Shown here in pieces: positions 1-8,518 of a stretch of 64,000 nt of DNA. The notes under the pieces are model-generated. The model was not told where the DNA came from, searched no databases, and worked only from the letters and a program-made list of their open reading frames with translations. Every line of letters starts with the position of its first letter. Positions within the stretch are counted from its first letter, which is position 1. A program made the position numbers and the translations under genes. Source of the DNA: Chthonomonadales bacterium (GTDB taxonomy: Bacteria; Armatimonadota; Chthonomonadetes; Chthonomonadales; CAJBBX01). The stretch is taken from the NCBI GenBank assembly GCA_013360745.1, contig JABWBA010000003.1, positions 41,873-105,872 of the forward strand. Direction: 5' to 3'.

Positions 1-679
1 TCTTACCGTCCGTCGCCGGCTCTGCCCCGTGGCAGGGCTCCGGTACATGCGAGACATCGTTGACGAGGGCTAACGAAGCCCGCTGCGGACCATATTCCAC
101 CACGCTGAGCGAAGCGTTGTGCAATCGAAATCCGAGCATGGCCCGGGCTGGCACACCGAGCGCCTGACAGAAGAGAGCCCTGAGGCTTCCTCCATGCCCG
201 ACGACCAGGATCGTCTGTCCGGCGTGGCTCTTGACGATTTCGTCCATCGCTGAGGTCATCCGCTCCGCCACCTGTTCGAGCCGTTCGCCATTAGGCGGGC
301 GCACCCGCCATGAATCCGACCGATAGGCTTCGTAAAGTTCACCTTCGCCCCGCGCTGCGATATCTTCGACAGTCAGGCCTTCCCAGTCGCCCAGCATCGT
401 CTCGCGCAGCGCACGGAGCTGCCGCAGTGACGGTCGGTATGCGCCGGCAACGATCCGTGCGGTTTCTACAGCTCTGGAGAGATCGCTGGAATAGACGGCG
501 TCGATCCGTTCCCCTTCGAGTCGATGGGCTAGCGCGGTCGCCTGCCGTATTCCCGCGGATGAGAGCGGGATATCGGAGGCGCCCTGCATCCGCCCGATCG
601 CGTTCCATTCGGTCTCGCCGTGGCGCACGATCAGCGCTCGGACACGCCGCTCGGGTCGCGGGCACGAAAGATCACACAT
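1..679 (-). CDS. Histidine phosphatase family protein (phosphoglycerate mutase-like), 3' end cut by window edge
   Basis: Reverse strand from ATG at 679 reads MCDLSCPRPERRVRALIVRHGETEWNAIGRMQGASDIPLSS..., with the RHGETEWN signature, and later ...ILVVGHGGSLRALFCQALG (second catalytic His). The listed 108-aa ORF 339..665 is a wrong frame. Confidence 0.88.
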   Translation of the reverse strand, partial: MCDLSCPRPERRVRALIVRHGETEWNAIGRMQGASDIPLSSAGIRQATALAHRLEGERIDAVYSSDLSRAVETARIVAGAYRPSLRQLRALRETMLGDWEGLTVEDIAARGEGELYEAYRSDSWRVRPPNGERLEQVAERMTSAMDEIVKSHAGQTILVVGHGGSLRALFCQALGVPARAMLGFRLHNASLSVVEYGPQRASLALVNDVSHVPEPCHGAEPATDGK

Positions 680-1847
680 CGCCATCGCGGATAAATCCGA
701 TGGGATCCCCGTTTGGAGCGAGCCGCACCTGTCCGAACCGGATCGTAGAGGTCATCGCATAAGAGTGTATCGCGGTCCTCAGGGTAATCTGCCGACGAGC
801 CGAGTCCAGCCGTTCGAGGATTCCGAGCCCGAGCATTCGATCATCACCGTCATATAGACCGACCAGGAGCCCGTCGAGATTCGCGGCCAACGTTAGCGCG
901 GTCTGGGAGATGCCGTAGAGCTGCATCGCCGCTGAGGCTAGATCATCACGATCGACGGCCCTGTCAGCGACGACACATAACCGATTCCGGACTGTTTCCG
1001 CATACCCAATGCCGCAGCCCAGCCTTCCGGACAGCTGGCGGAGCCCGGGAACCGGTACTGATCGACCAGAACCGATCCAGGTACCCCGCAGGGCCACATC
1101 ATCCAGATGCCAGGTGCGCGGTTCTGCGCCCTCCAGAGCCTTGCCGAACTTCCAAGCACGGCGCTGCGCACGCATCGCCTGCGAACGGATGCGAACCGCC
1201 GGATCCGTCTGTACTATGTGCAGGCTCGGACGCCGGGCTGTCCGGAGCGTTCGCGCAAGCCATCCATAGGCGGCGTCAGCGGCCTGATCGGGTGTCTCCC
1301 CCCTTCGCGGCCGGATCATCAATACGACTCGATCGGGATCAAGAGCGCTCAGCTTCGCCTCCTTCAATCGGACAGACCAGCGCGTATCGGCCATGCCGGT
1401 CGTATCGCACACGATCATTCGAGCGTCTCGGACTCTTGCTTCGTGGACGATGCGACACACCGCAGCAAGGTGCTCGACCTGCGCAAACTGCGGTGTCACG
1501 CTTCCTACGAATGCCGACGCCACAGCACGAAGATCGCTAAGCCGCTGAAACGGATGCTCCGGCATCGCCAGAGAGACGCAGCCGGGCGGGCCGATTTCCG
1601 ACTGCCCGACATCCGCATCAACCACGCCAACACGCATCCGCTCAGCCACGCCAACCTTAACTAACTCGGTGCAAAACGTTGTCTTCCCGGTATCGGATGC
1701 GCCGAGGATCAGAATCAGACCATGCCATTCGCGTGACTCTCGCAAAACCGAGTTCCACTCTGGCTCCGGCCCTGTCGCCTCATCCAGCGTTGGACCATTG
1801 ACGGATCGATCGTCGGTCGGTATGATGGTCGGAGCTTCACTAATCAT
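672..1847 (-). CDS. Clp1/Grc3-like polynucleotide 5'-kinase family P-loop protein
   Basis: P-loop LILGASDTGKTTF followed by VGVVDADVGQSEIGPPGCVSLA, typical of Clp1/Grc3 kinases; start taken at internal Met (MISEAPT). Confidence 0.75.
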   Translation of the reverse strand: MISEAPTIIPTDDRSVNGPTLDEATGPEPEWNSVLRESREWHGLILILGASDTGKTTFCTELVKVGVAERMRVGVVDADVGQSEIGPPGCVSLAMPEHPFQRLSDLRAVASAFVGSVTPQFAQVEHLAAVCRIVHEARVRDARMIVCDTTGMADTRWSVRLKEAKLSALDPDRVVLMIRPRRGETPDQAADAAYGWLARTLRTARRPSLHIVQTDPAVRIRSQAMRAQRRAWKFGKALEGAEPRTWHLDDVALRGTWIGSGRSVPVPGLRQLSGRLGCGIGYAETVRNRLCVVADRAVDRDDLASAAMQLYGISQTALTLAANLDGLLVGLYDGDDRMLGLGILERLDSARRQITLRTAIHSYAMTSTIRFGQVRLAPNGDPIGFIRDGDV

Positions 1848-1891
1848 GGGACTCCCACCCGGGAAGATCCGGCAGCGAGCGCCATGGACCA

Positions 1892-2416
1892 ATGGAGACC
1901 GACGGTATGACGCCTTCGTCGTGCAAAGCCCTGGCGGCCGCGTCCGGCTTGCTGGCGCTGAGCGCGCTACTGTATGTCACCGCAAAGGATACCCCGGCGC
2001 CGCCCCTGTCGCACGAGGTAACAACGGAGCTTCTCACCTCCGTCGCACGGTCTATACACGCTCGTGACGTGCCGTCGTTACTGTCAGTTACGACGAACAG
2101 CTCAGAGCTATTCGGCATGCGTCGGGAGCGAGCGGAGTTCGCGATTCGGCGAGCGATGCGCGAGGCGGCCGGCGCTCGGCTGGATCTGACCTGGCGCAAC
2201 CTCGAGGTGCGCCCTTCGCCTTCGGGGGCTGGGATTGCGGAGTTCGATGCCGTCCTGAGCGAGATGATCGGACATACCCGGGCCGTATACCTCGAAACCC
2301 ATGTCGTCTTGCGGTTGGTGAAGACGCCGATAACCCGCTGGTTTGGCCTCTGGACCGAGGAAGAATGGCGAATTGATAGTGCAAGCTCCGCGATGGACCT
2401 GTTGACTGGTGATTGA
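1892..2416 (+). CDS. Hypothetical exported/membrane-anchored protein
   Basis: 174 aa, N-terminal hydrophobic segment (ALAAASGLLALSALLYVTA), followed with overlap by the PHP gene. Confidence 0.6.
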   Translation: METDGMTPSSCKALAAASGLLALSALLYVTAKDTPAPPLSHEVTTELLTSVARSIHARDVPSLLSVTTNSSELFGMRRERAEFAIRRAMREAAGARLDLTWRNLEVRPSPSGAGIAEFDAVLSEMIGHTRAVYLETHVVLRLVKTPITRWFGLWTEEEWRIDSASSAMDLLTGD

Positions 2417-3248
2417 TCCGGTTCCTATACCTGTCTCGGCTGACCTGCATATCCACACACGACACTCGCATGACGCACAGGGTTCGTTGTCGGAGTGCTG
2501 CGAGGCGGCGATCTCGGCCGGGCTCGGCGTTATCGGCTTCACCGAGCATGTCGACTTCGATCCCGCAGATCCGGGGATCGGCTTCTTCAACTACGATGCT
2601 GTTCGATCCGCGATCGATGATGTCCGCAGGGCATACACAGGTCAGATCCGCATTCTCTTCGGCGTGGAGGTGGACTATCAAGAGTGGTTCACGGATCAAA
2701 TCGAGGAGTTTCTCGCCCACCATCGGTTCGACTACGTCATCGGATCCGTCCACGCGATCGGGCAACAAGCGCTGATGACCGATGCGTATCTCGCGGAACG
2801 CGACCCGTTTCAAGCGGTGTCCGATTACTTCGAGGCGGTAGCTCGGTCGGCCGAAAGCGGCCTATTCGATGTCATCGGCCACCTCGAATACAAACTGAGC
2901 CGTGGTGGGCATATCCGAGATCGGCTGGAGAACCGCGCTTACGAGACCGCGCTGGCGCGATGTGTGCAGCGCATCGTCGGTTCGGGCTCAATCCTTGAGA
3001 TCAACACCGCAGGAGGCCGTCATACGGACGAGTCGATATATCCCGGAGCCATAGCGCTCGGGCTATACCGGCGCTTCGGCGGCATCGCCGTCTGCCTCGG
3101 CTCGGACGCCCATTCGCCGGAACGCATTGGGTGGAGGTTGGTCGATGCCGCAGCAAGTGCGGACCATGCGGGTCTCATCGTCATCTCAGATCCCGAGCGA
3201 AGGAGCAGCGCCCTCTCCGCACCAAGGCGCCGGGCGAGCGCGTCCTGA
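2409..3248 (+). CDS. PHP-domain phosphoesterase, histidinol-phosphatase (HisJ/HisK-type)
   Basis: SADLHIHTRHSHDAQGS, FTEHVDF, VIGSVHAIG, GSDAHSPERIG metal-binding motifs. Confidence 0.85.
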   Translation: MIDPVPIPVSADLHIHTRHSHDAQGSLSECCEAAISAGLGVIGFTEHVDFDPADPGIGFFNYDAVRSAIDDVRRAYTGQIRILFGVEVDYQEWFTDQIEEFLAHHRFDYVIGSVHAIGQQALMTDAYLAERDPFQAVSDYFEAVARSAESGLFDVIGHLEYKLSRGGHIRDRLENRAYETALARCVQRIVGSGSILEINTAGGRHTDESIYPGAIALGLYRRFGGIAVCLGSDAHSPERIGWRLVDAAASADHAGLIVISDPERRSSALSAPRRRASAS

Positions 3249-3268
3249 CGGCCGGATCCCTATCTGCC

Positions 3269-3298
3269 TTGACACACGACTGCGGGCCTGTCTATACT
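3269..3298 (+). promoter_or_regulatory. Sigma-70-type promoter for hrcA-grpE
   Basis: TTGACA (3269-3274) - 18 nt - TATACT (3293-3298), 24 nt upstream of the hrcA ATG. Confidence 0.7.
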
Positions 3299-3321
3299 GA
3301 GCGTGAGACTGGATAGCACAG

Positions 3322-4392
3322 ATGGGTATCGATCTAAACGCGCGCAGACGACGGATCCTCCAGGCGGTGGTGGATAGCTACATCGAGACGAGCGAGCCCG
3401 TCGGTTCGCAATGGCTGGCCGACCGCTACGAGTTCGGCTGTCGAAGCGCCACCCTTCGCAACGACATGGCGGAGATGGCGGACTACGGCTATCTTTCGCA
3501 GCCGCATACGTCGGCCGGTCGGATCCCGACAAGCGTGGGTTATCGGTTCTACGTCGATCATCTGATGCCCCCGATGATGCTCGAGTCCTCTCCGACATCG
3601 AGGACCGAGGCGGCGCTCTCGGATATTCGCGACGATGTGCACGGAATCGTCAAGGATGCGTGCCGCCTGTTGATGGAGCTAACCTCCTATCCTGCGGTGG
3701 CGTCGGCTCCGACAGGACGCCGCACCTCATTGCACCATCTGATCCTTGCGCAGGCGGATTCCCGCCACGTCCTTCTGGTCGCGATCTTCAGCACGGGCCA
3801 TACAGAGAGTCGCATAGTGGAGACCGCCGATGGCCTTACCCGTGCGACGCTGGTCGATCTGGCGGATCGATTGAATCACCATCTCGCGCAACGTACGCTG
3901 ACCGAGATCATGTCGCTGGAGCACTTGCCGGCTTACGCACTGCCCCGCCAGTGGTTGAACCTCGCCGAGAGGCTTCTCGCAGCGGTCCGGCATTCGGCGG
4001 CTTCCATCGCAGACGGAGGATACCTCTTCGAAGGGCCTGAGCTGTTGTTACGCCAGCGGGAGTTTCAGAACACCGAACGAATGGAACAGGTCCTCTCTGT
4101 GTTGACGGAGAGCGAAGCGCTTGCCGAGGTATTCCTCCAGTTCGAGTGCGTCCACGTCGATCCGGTCGGCGCTGCGGATACGGTGCGTGTGGTGATCGGC
4201 GACGAACACCGCACCGGCGCCCTCGATCACTGCAGTCTCGTTGCCCGACGCTATAATGCCGGACTCTCCAGCTGGGGTTATATCGGTGTTGTGGGTCCGA
4301 CGCGCATGCAGTACAGCACGGCGATGTCGGCCGTTGAAATGACGGCGCGCGCGCTTTCGGCGGTACTCGCCCGAACTAGCCTTGCCGGGTAG
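3322..4392 (+). CDS. hrcA: Heat-inducible transcription repressor HrcA
   Basis: RRRILQAVVDSYIETSEPVGSQWLADRYEFGCRSATLRNDMAEMADYGYLSQPHTSAGRIPTSVGYRFYVD is the classic HrcA N-terminus; C-terminal GVVGPTRMQYSTAMSAVE. Confidence 0.97.
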   Translation: MGIDLNARRRRILQAVVDSYIETSEPVGSQWLADRYEFGCRSATLRNDMAEMADYGYLSQPHTSAGRIPTSVGYRFYVDHLMPPMMLESSPTSRTEAALSDIRDDVHGIVKDACRLLMELTSYPAVASAPTGRRTSLHHLILAQADSRHVLLVAIFSTGHTESRIVETADGLTRATLVDLADRLNHHLAQRTLTEIMSLEHLPAYALPRQWLNLAERLLAAVRHSAASIADGGYLFEGPELLLRQREFQNTERMEQVLSVLTESEALAEVFLQFECVHVDPVGAADTVRVVIGDEHRTGALDHCSLVARRYNAGLSSWGYIGVVGPTRMQYSTAMSAVEMTARALSAVLARTSLAG

Positions 4393-4479
4393 CATCCTGT
4401 CCGATCCCCGGATTCGACCGAGGATGCGGCCGGACCGCTCCTCCTCGCCTATTCACGAACGGAGCTTCGGCATTACACT

Positions 4480-5046
4480 ATGAAGCGCAATAAGAACCAG
4501 AGCGAACACGACCCCAAGCAACAGGAAACCCCCTCGACCGAAGAACCGACCGCGGAAGTCGAAGCGACTTCCGTCCCGGAGGTCTCGGCAACGGACGAGC
4601 ATATCGCGGAGCTTGAGCGAGACCTGGCGACGGAACGGGATCAGCGCCTGCGCGTTCTGGCCGATTTCCAGAACTATCGTAGGCGAACCGACGAGCAGCG
4701 AGCCGAGATCGGTTCGCTGGCGATACAGGATTTCGTCGGCGGTCTCTTGCCGGTTATGGATAATCTCGAGCGCGCCATGGTCGCGTCCGCGGACAACGAA
4801 ACGACGGGAGGCATCGTCGAGGGCGTATCCCTGATCCATCGCCAGCTCATGGAACTCCTCCAGCGATACGGAGTCGCTCCGATCGAGGCGGTAGGCTGCG
4901 AGTTCGATCCGAACCTGCACGAAGCGGTTATGCGGGTGGATGCTGAGGATGTGCCCGACAACACGGTCATCGAGGAACTCGTTCGGGGGTACGCCATGGG
5001 CCCAAGGGTTATCCGCCCCTCGGTGGTCAAAGTCGCGAAGAGCTAG
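4480..5046 (+). CDS. grpE: Nucleotide exchange factor GrpE
   Basis: RVLADFQNYRRRTDEQ...LLPVMDNLERAM...GCEFDPNLHEAVMRV...VIEELVRGYAMGPRVIRPSVVKVAKS. Confidence 0.96.
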   Translation: MKRNKNQSEHDPKQQETPSTEEPTAEVEATSVPEVSATDEHIAELERDLATERDQRLRVLADFQNYRRRTDEQRAEIGSLAIQDFVGGLLPVMDNLERAMVASADNETTGGIVEGVSLIHRQLMELLQRYGVAPIEAVGCEFDPNLHEAVMRVDAEDVPDNTVIEELVRGYAMGPRVIRPSVVKVAKS

Positions 5047-5047
5047 C

Positions 5048-6484
5048 ATGAGCCTCCGAGATCCTGCGTTCGGTACCGATGGCGTACGGGGGGTCGCCAA
5101 TGAGACTCTGACGGCGCCTTTCGCCCTGCGGCTCGGCATCGCGGCAGCACACGTCCTGGCCGCTCATTCCGACTGCCGATCCGTCATCGTTGGACGTGAC
5201 ACCCGAGTATCGGGTGATATGCTGGAGGCGGCCCTCACGTCGGGCCTTGCCGCGTCTGGGCGCACGGTGATCAATGTCGGTGTGGCGCCGACGCCGGCGG
5301 TATCGCATATCGTCGTGCGGCTGGGGGCTGCCGCCGGTGCGGTGATCTCGGCATCCCACAATCCGTACGAGGACAACGGGATCAAGTTCATCGGCCCCGA
5401 CGGTCGCAAGCTCCCGGATGCGATCGAAGCCGAAATCGCCGGAGCCCTCCCTGACGCTCTGGCTCTCGAACAGCCGACCGGCTCGGAGATCGGTCGCATT
5501 GTGGATACGGGCAACGGCGGTGCGTCCCTGCTCGACGGGCCGTCAGGCTCCGTCAGCGATGCCCGTCCGTTCAGCCACGATGTTGGAGGTCGAGCGCCGG
5601 TCCTCGGCTACATCGCGCACGTGGCCGCCACCGCCGGAGGTCCGCTCGACGGATTTCGGCTCGTGCTGGATTGCGCCAACGGCGCAACATCGGCTTACGC
5701 TCCTGCGCTGTTTGCGGATCTTGGCGCCGAGGTCCATGTGCTGCACGCATCGCCCGACGGCCTCAACATCAACAGGAACTGCGGATCCACCTCGCCGAAG
5801 GACATGCGACGCGCCGTTGCCGCCCTTGGCGCCGATGCCGGCCTGGCATTTGACGGTGATGGGGACCGGGTCCTACTCTGCGATGAGACCGGTTCCATGG
5901 TCGATGGCGATCAGATGCTCGCGATCTGCGCGCTCGGCATGCGCAATCGGGGCGAACTCACCGGGGACACGGTCATCGGCACGGTGATGAGCAACGCAGG
6001 CCTGGAGAGCTTCCTGCAGGACCACGGCATGAGCCTCGTCCGAACCGACGTGGGCGACCGCTATGTGGCGGAGGCAATGGCCGAGACGGGGGCGGCTCTC
6101 GGCGGGGAACAATCGGGCCATGTGATCTTCGCGAACCTTACCCGCACCGGCGACGGGATGGTGACGGGGCTGCAGGTCCTCAGGGAGATGCGGAGCTCTG
6201 GCCGCAAGCTGAGCGAGCTGAAGGCGGCCATGCCGCTGTTCCCCCAGAAACTCCGCAGCGTTCGCCTCGTCGATCGACTCGGCTGGATGACGAACAGCGA
6301 GATCCAACGCGCCATCGCGGAAGCGCGTGCCGCGCTCGAACGCCCCGAATGGCTATCCGTCCGAGCATCCGGCACAGAGCCCGTTGTGCGGGTGATGGCC
6401 CAGGGCAGAGATGCGGCTCGCGTTGATGCGATCGTCGCACAGCTCTGTACGCTGATCGAAGCCCATGGAGGTACAGCAACATGA
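5048..6484 (+). CDS. glmM: Phosphoglucosamine mutase
   Basis: FGTDGVRGVAN, ISASHNPYEDNGIKFIGPDG, DGDGDRVL, GGEQSGHVIF, RASGTEPVVRVMAQG; start at ATG 5048. Confidence 0.96.
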   Translation: MSLRDPAFGTDGVRGVANETLTAPFALRLGIAAAHVLAAHSDCRSVIVGRDTRVSGDMLEAALTSGLAASGRTVINVGVAPTPAVSHIVVRLGAAAGAVISASHNPYEDNGIKFIGPDGRKLPDAIEAEIAGALPDALALEQPTGSEIGRIVDTGNGGASLLDGPSGSVSDARPFSHDVGGRAPVLGYIAHVAATAGGPLDGFRLVLDCANGATSAYAPALFADLGAEVHVLHASPDGLNINRNCGSTSPKDMRRAVAALGADAGLAFDGDGDRVLLCDETGSMVDGDQMLAICALGMRNRGELTGDTVIGTVMSNAGLESFLQDHGMSLVRTDVGDRYVAEAMAETGAALGGEQSGHVIFANLTRTGDGMVTGLQVLREMRSSGRKLSELKAAMPLFPQKLRSVRLVDRLGWMTNSEIQRAIAEARAALERPEWLSVRASGTEPVVRVMAQGRDAARVDAIVAQLCTLIEAHGGTAT

Positions 6485-7179
6485 GTCCCACTCCACGTCG
6501 AGCGGACCTTCGCGCACAGTTTGCGAAGTGGGGATTGCACCCCAAGACTCAGGGCAAACGCCCGACATGCTCGGTCTTCGCGGTTACAGCAGCCCTTGAG
6601 TTTGCGGTTGCGCAACGCCACGAAGCAGGATGCGTGTTGAGTGAGGAATACCTGAACTGGGCCTCCAACGAGGCCATCGGCGAGTTCGAGGACGGTGGCT
6701 TCTTCTCAGATCTCTGGACCGGCTTCCAGAAACACGGCATCTGTGAGGAGCCTCTTGCCCCATATGCCGAGGCGTTCGATCCTGAATGGCTGCCTAGCCG
6801 GGTCGCGCGCGGCGACGGCAAACTCCGCAGGGACGCCGGCTACGAACTCGCATGGATCAAAGAGTGGAACGTGACCACGGGCCTTACTGACGATGAGCTG
6901 GCCGCGATCCTGGATACGCTGGCCTCGGGGAATCCGGTCTGCGCGGGCCTTCGCTGGCCGATCAAAGCCGAATACGACGGCACAACCCTGCGGATGTGCG
7001 GTGCGTCCGAGGTGTTCGACGGCCATAGCGTGCTTCTGGTCGGCTACAACCTGGAACCGTCCGAAGGATGCGACGGCGTTATCGTCTTCAAAGATTCAGG
7101 AAGCGGAGGCCGCTACGCTTCCATGCCCATCGAGTACGCCCGGGCGTATACCAACGACGCGGCGGTGATCAGCGACTGA
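6481..7179 (+). CDS. Papain-like (C1-type) cysteine peptidase family protein, no signal peptide
   Basis: QGKRPTCSVFAVTAALEF (Cys region), DGHSVLLVGYN (His region), FKDSGSGGRYASMP (NSWG-like region). Confidence 0.7.
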   Translation: MSPTPRRADLRAQFAKWGLHPKTQGKRPTCSVFAVTAALEFAVAQRHEAGCVLSEEYLNWASNEAIGEFEDGGFFSDLWTGFQKHGICEEPLAPYAEAFDPEWLPSRVARGDGKLRRDAGYELAWIKEWNVTTGLTDDELAAILDTLASGNPVCAGLRWPIKAEYDGTTLRMCGASEVFDGHSVLLVGYNLEPSEGCDGVIVFKDSGSGGRYASMPIEYARAYTNDAAVISD

Positions 7180-8230
7180 GAGTGAGATGAGGGCCGGCCT
7201 GGTGGAAATACGGCTCCGGATCGGCCTCCGCCAGCATCATATGGGAATCGAGGTCGTAGACCGAAAACGCCCCCGTACCCGCAGCGAGCGACAGCGCGAA
7301 ACCGATCCCGCGGGGGGTTTCCAGCATACAGCCCATCATCAACGACAAGCCTGCAGCCCGCGACACGGAGATGATGTCCTGGGCGCCCTGTACGCCGGAT
7401 TTCATCAGCTTGACGTTGATCCCCGCGATACGGCCCAGCCGCACCACGCGCAACGCGTCGGCAGCCGTCAGAACGGCTTCGTCGGCAAACACGGGGACGG
7501 GTGATTCCGCGGCGACCTCGGCAAGCCCCTCCAGATCCTCCCGATGGACCGGCTGTTCGAGCAGTTCAATCGCCAATCCCATCCGTAGCGCTGTCCGCAC
7601 GAACGCTAGCGCTGTGGCCGGCGTATACCCTTGATTGGCATCGAGCCGGAAGACAGCGTCGGGCGCCACTCTGGCGACATCCAGCAGAACCCGAAGATCG
7701 TCGTCCGGGTCAGGACGACCGATCTTAACCTTGAACCGCCGGAAGCCCTGCTCGGCGAACGCAACGGCCCGAGCGCACGTATCGTCGACCATCGGCAACG
7801 TCACATCCGTCTCGATCTGAGGGACGGATCCGCCAAAGTAGGACCACCAATCCGCGCCGAAGCGGCGACAGATAAGGTCGTACAGACCCATCTCGAGAGC
7901 GGCTCGGGCGGCCGGCTGACCGTAGGGGAAGCCGTCGGTCGGCGCCAACCGTGATTCCAGCGACTCCAGCAACTGTCGAGGTCTCGCGCAGTCCCCGCCG
8001 AGCGCTTCCGCGGCCAGACCCTTCAGCGTCGTCTCCGCGGTATCGCTGGTCTCACCGGTGACGTACTGCACCGGCACGCATTCCCCTATTCCCTGCAGCC
8101 CGTCATCCGTCGTCAGCGTCACCCGAACCACTCGGGTGACCTGACGGATCAGATGGTCCCGCGCGGTGGCGAACGAAAGCCGCAGCGGGAGCTCGATCGG
8201 TTCAATATGGAACGATCTCAGGATGGACAT
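7169..8230 (-). CDS. Dipeptide epimerase, enolase superfamily (L-Ala-D/L-Glu epimerase-like)
   Basis: GFRRFKVKIGRPDPDDD, FRLDANQGYTPATA, ELLEQPVHREDLEGLAEVA, VFADEAV, INVKLMKSGV, MMGCMLE. Confidence 0.9.
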   Translation of the reverse strand: MSILRSFHIEPIELPLRLSFATARDHLIRQVTRVVRVTLTTDDGLQGIGECVPVQYVTGETSDTAETTLKGLAAEALGGDCARPRQLLESLESRLAPTDGFPYGQPAARAALEMGLYDLICRRFGADWWSYFGGSVPQIETDVTLPMVDDTCARAVAFAEQGFRRFKVKIGRPDPDDDLRVLLDVARVAPDAVFRLDANQGYTPATALAFVRTALRMGLAIELLEQPVHREDLEGLAEVAAESPVPVFADEAVLTAADALRVVRLGRIAGINVKLMKSGVQGAQDIISVSRAAGLSLMMGCMLETPRGIGFALSLAAGTGAFSVYDLDSHMMLAEADPEPYFHQAGPHLTLSR

Positions 8231-8331
8231 CGAGGGATGCTTCGAAGGCTCCGCGACACACCGGCCGGCCCCGCGGCATACGCGGCAGCCGGCCGGCGGC
8301 CTAAGCGTGCTCCATAAGCCCGCAAACAGGC

Positions 8332-8514
8332 TTAGCCGTGAGTCTCCTGACCGTCACTCCCCTTTTCCGCCATCTGGACAATGCCCGAGTCTGGCCTCGC
8401 CATCGCGCAGCACCCAGTCGGATCTGTCCGCTGGAAACCGTGCCCGATTCCGGCCAGCGTGATCAACAACGCAAGTGCAAGAAACGTTCGTGATAGTCTC
8501 GGGATAATCCTCAT
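8332..8514 (-). CDS. Small secreted peptide (hypothetical)
   Basis: 60 aa with a signal-peptide-like N-terminus (MRIIPRLSRTFLALALLITLAGIGHG), directly downstream of the sigma-like/TPR gene. Confidence 0.35.
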   Translation of the reverse strand: MRIIPRLSRTFLALALLITLAGIGHGFQRTDPTGCCAMARPDSGIVQMAEKGSDGQETHG

Positions 8515-8518
8515 CGTC

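Noticed and set aside
3299-3321. CIRCE operator ahead of hrcA
   Set aside because: No TTAGCACTC/GAGTGCTAA inverted repeat could be found in the leader.
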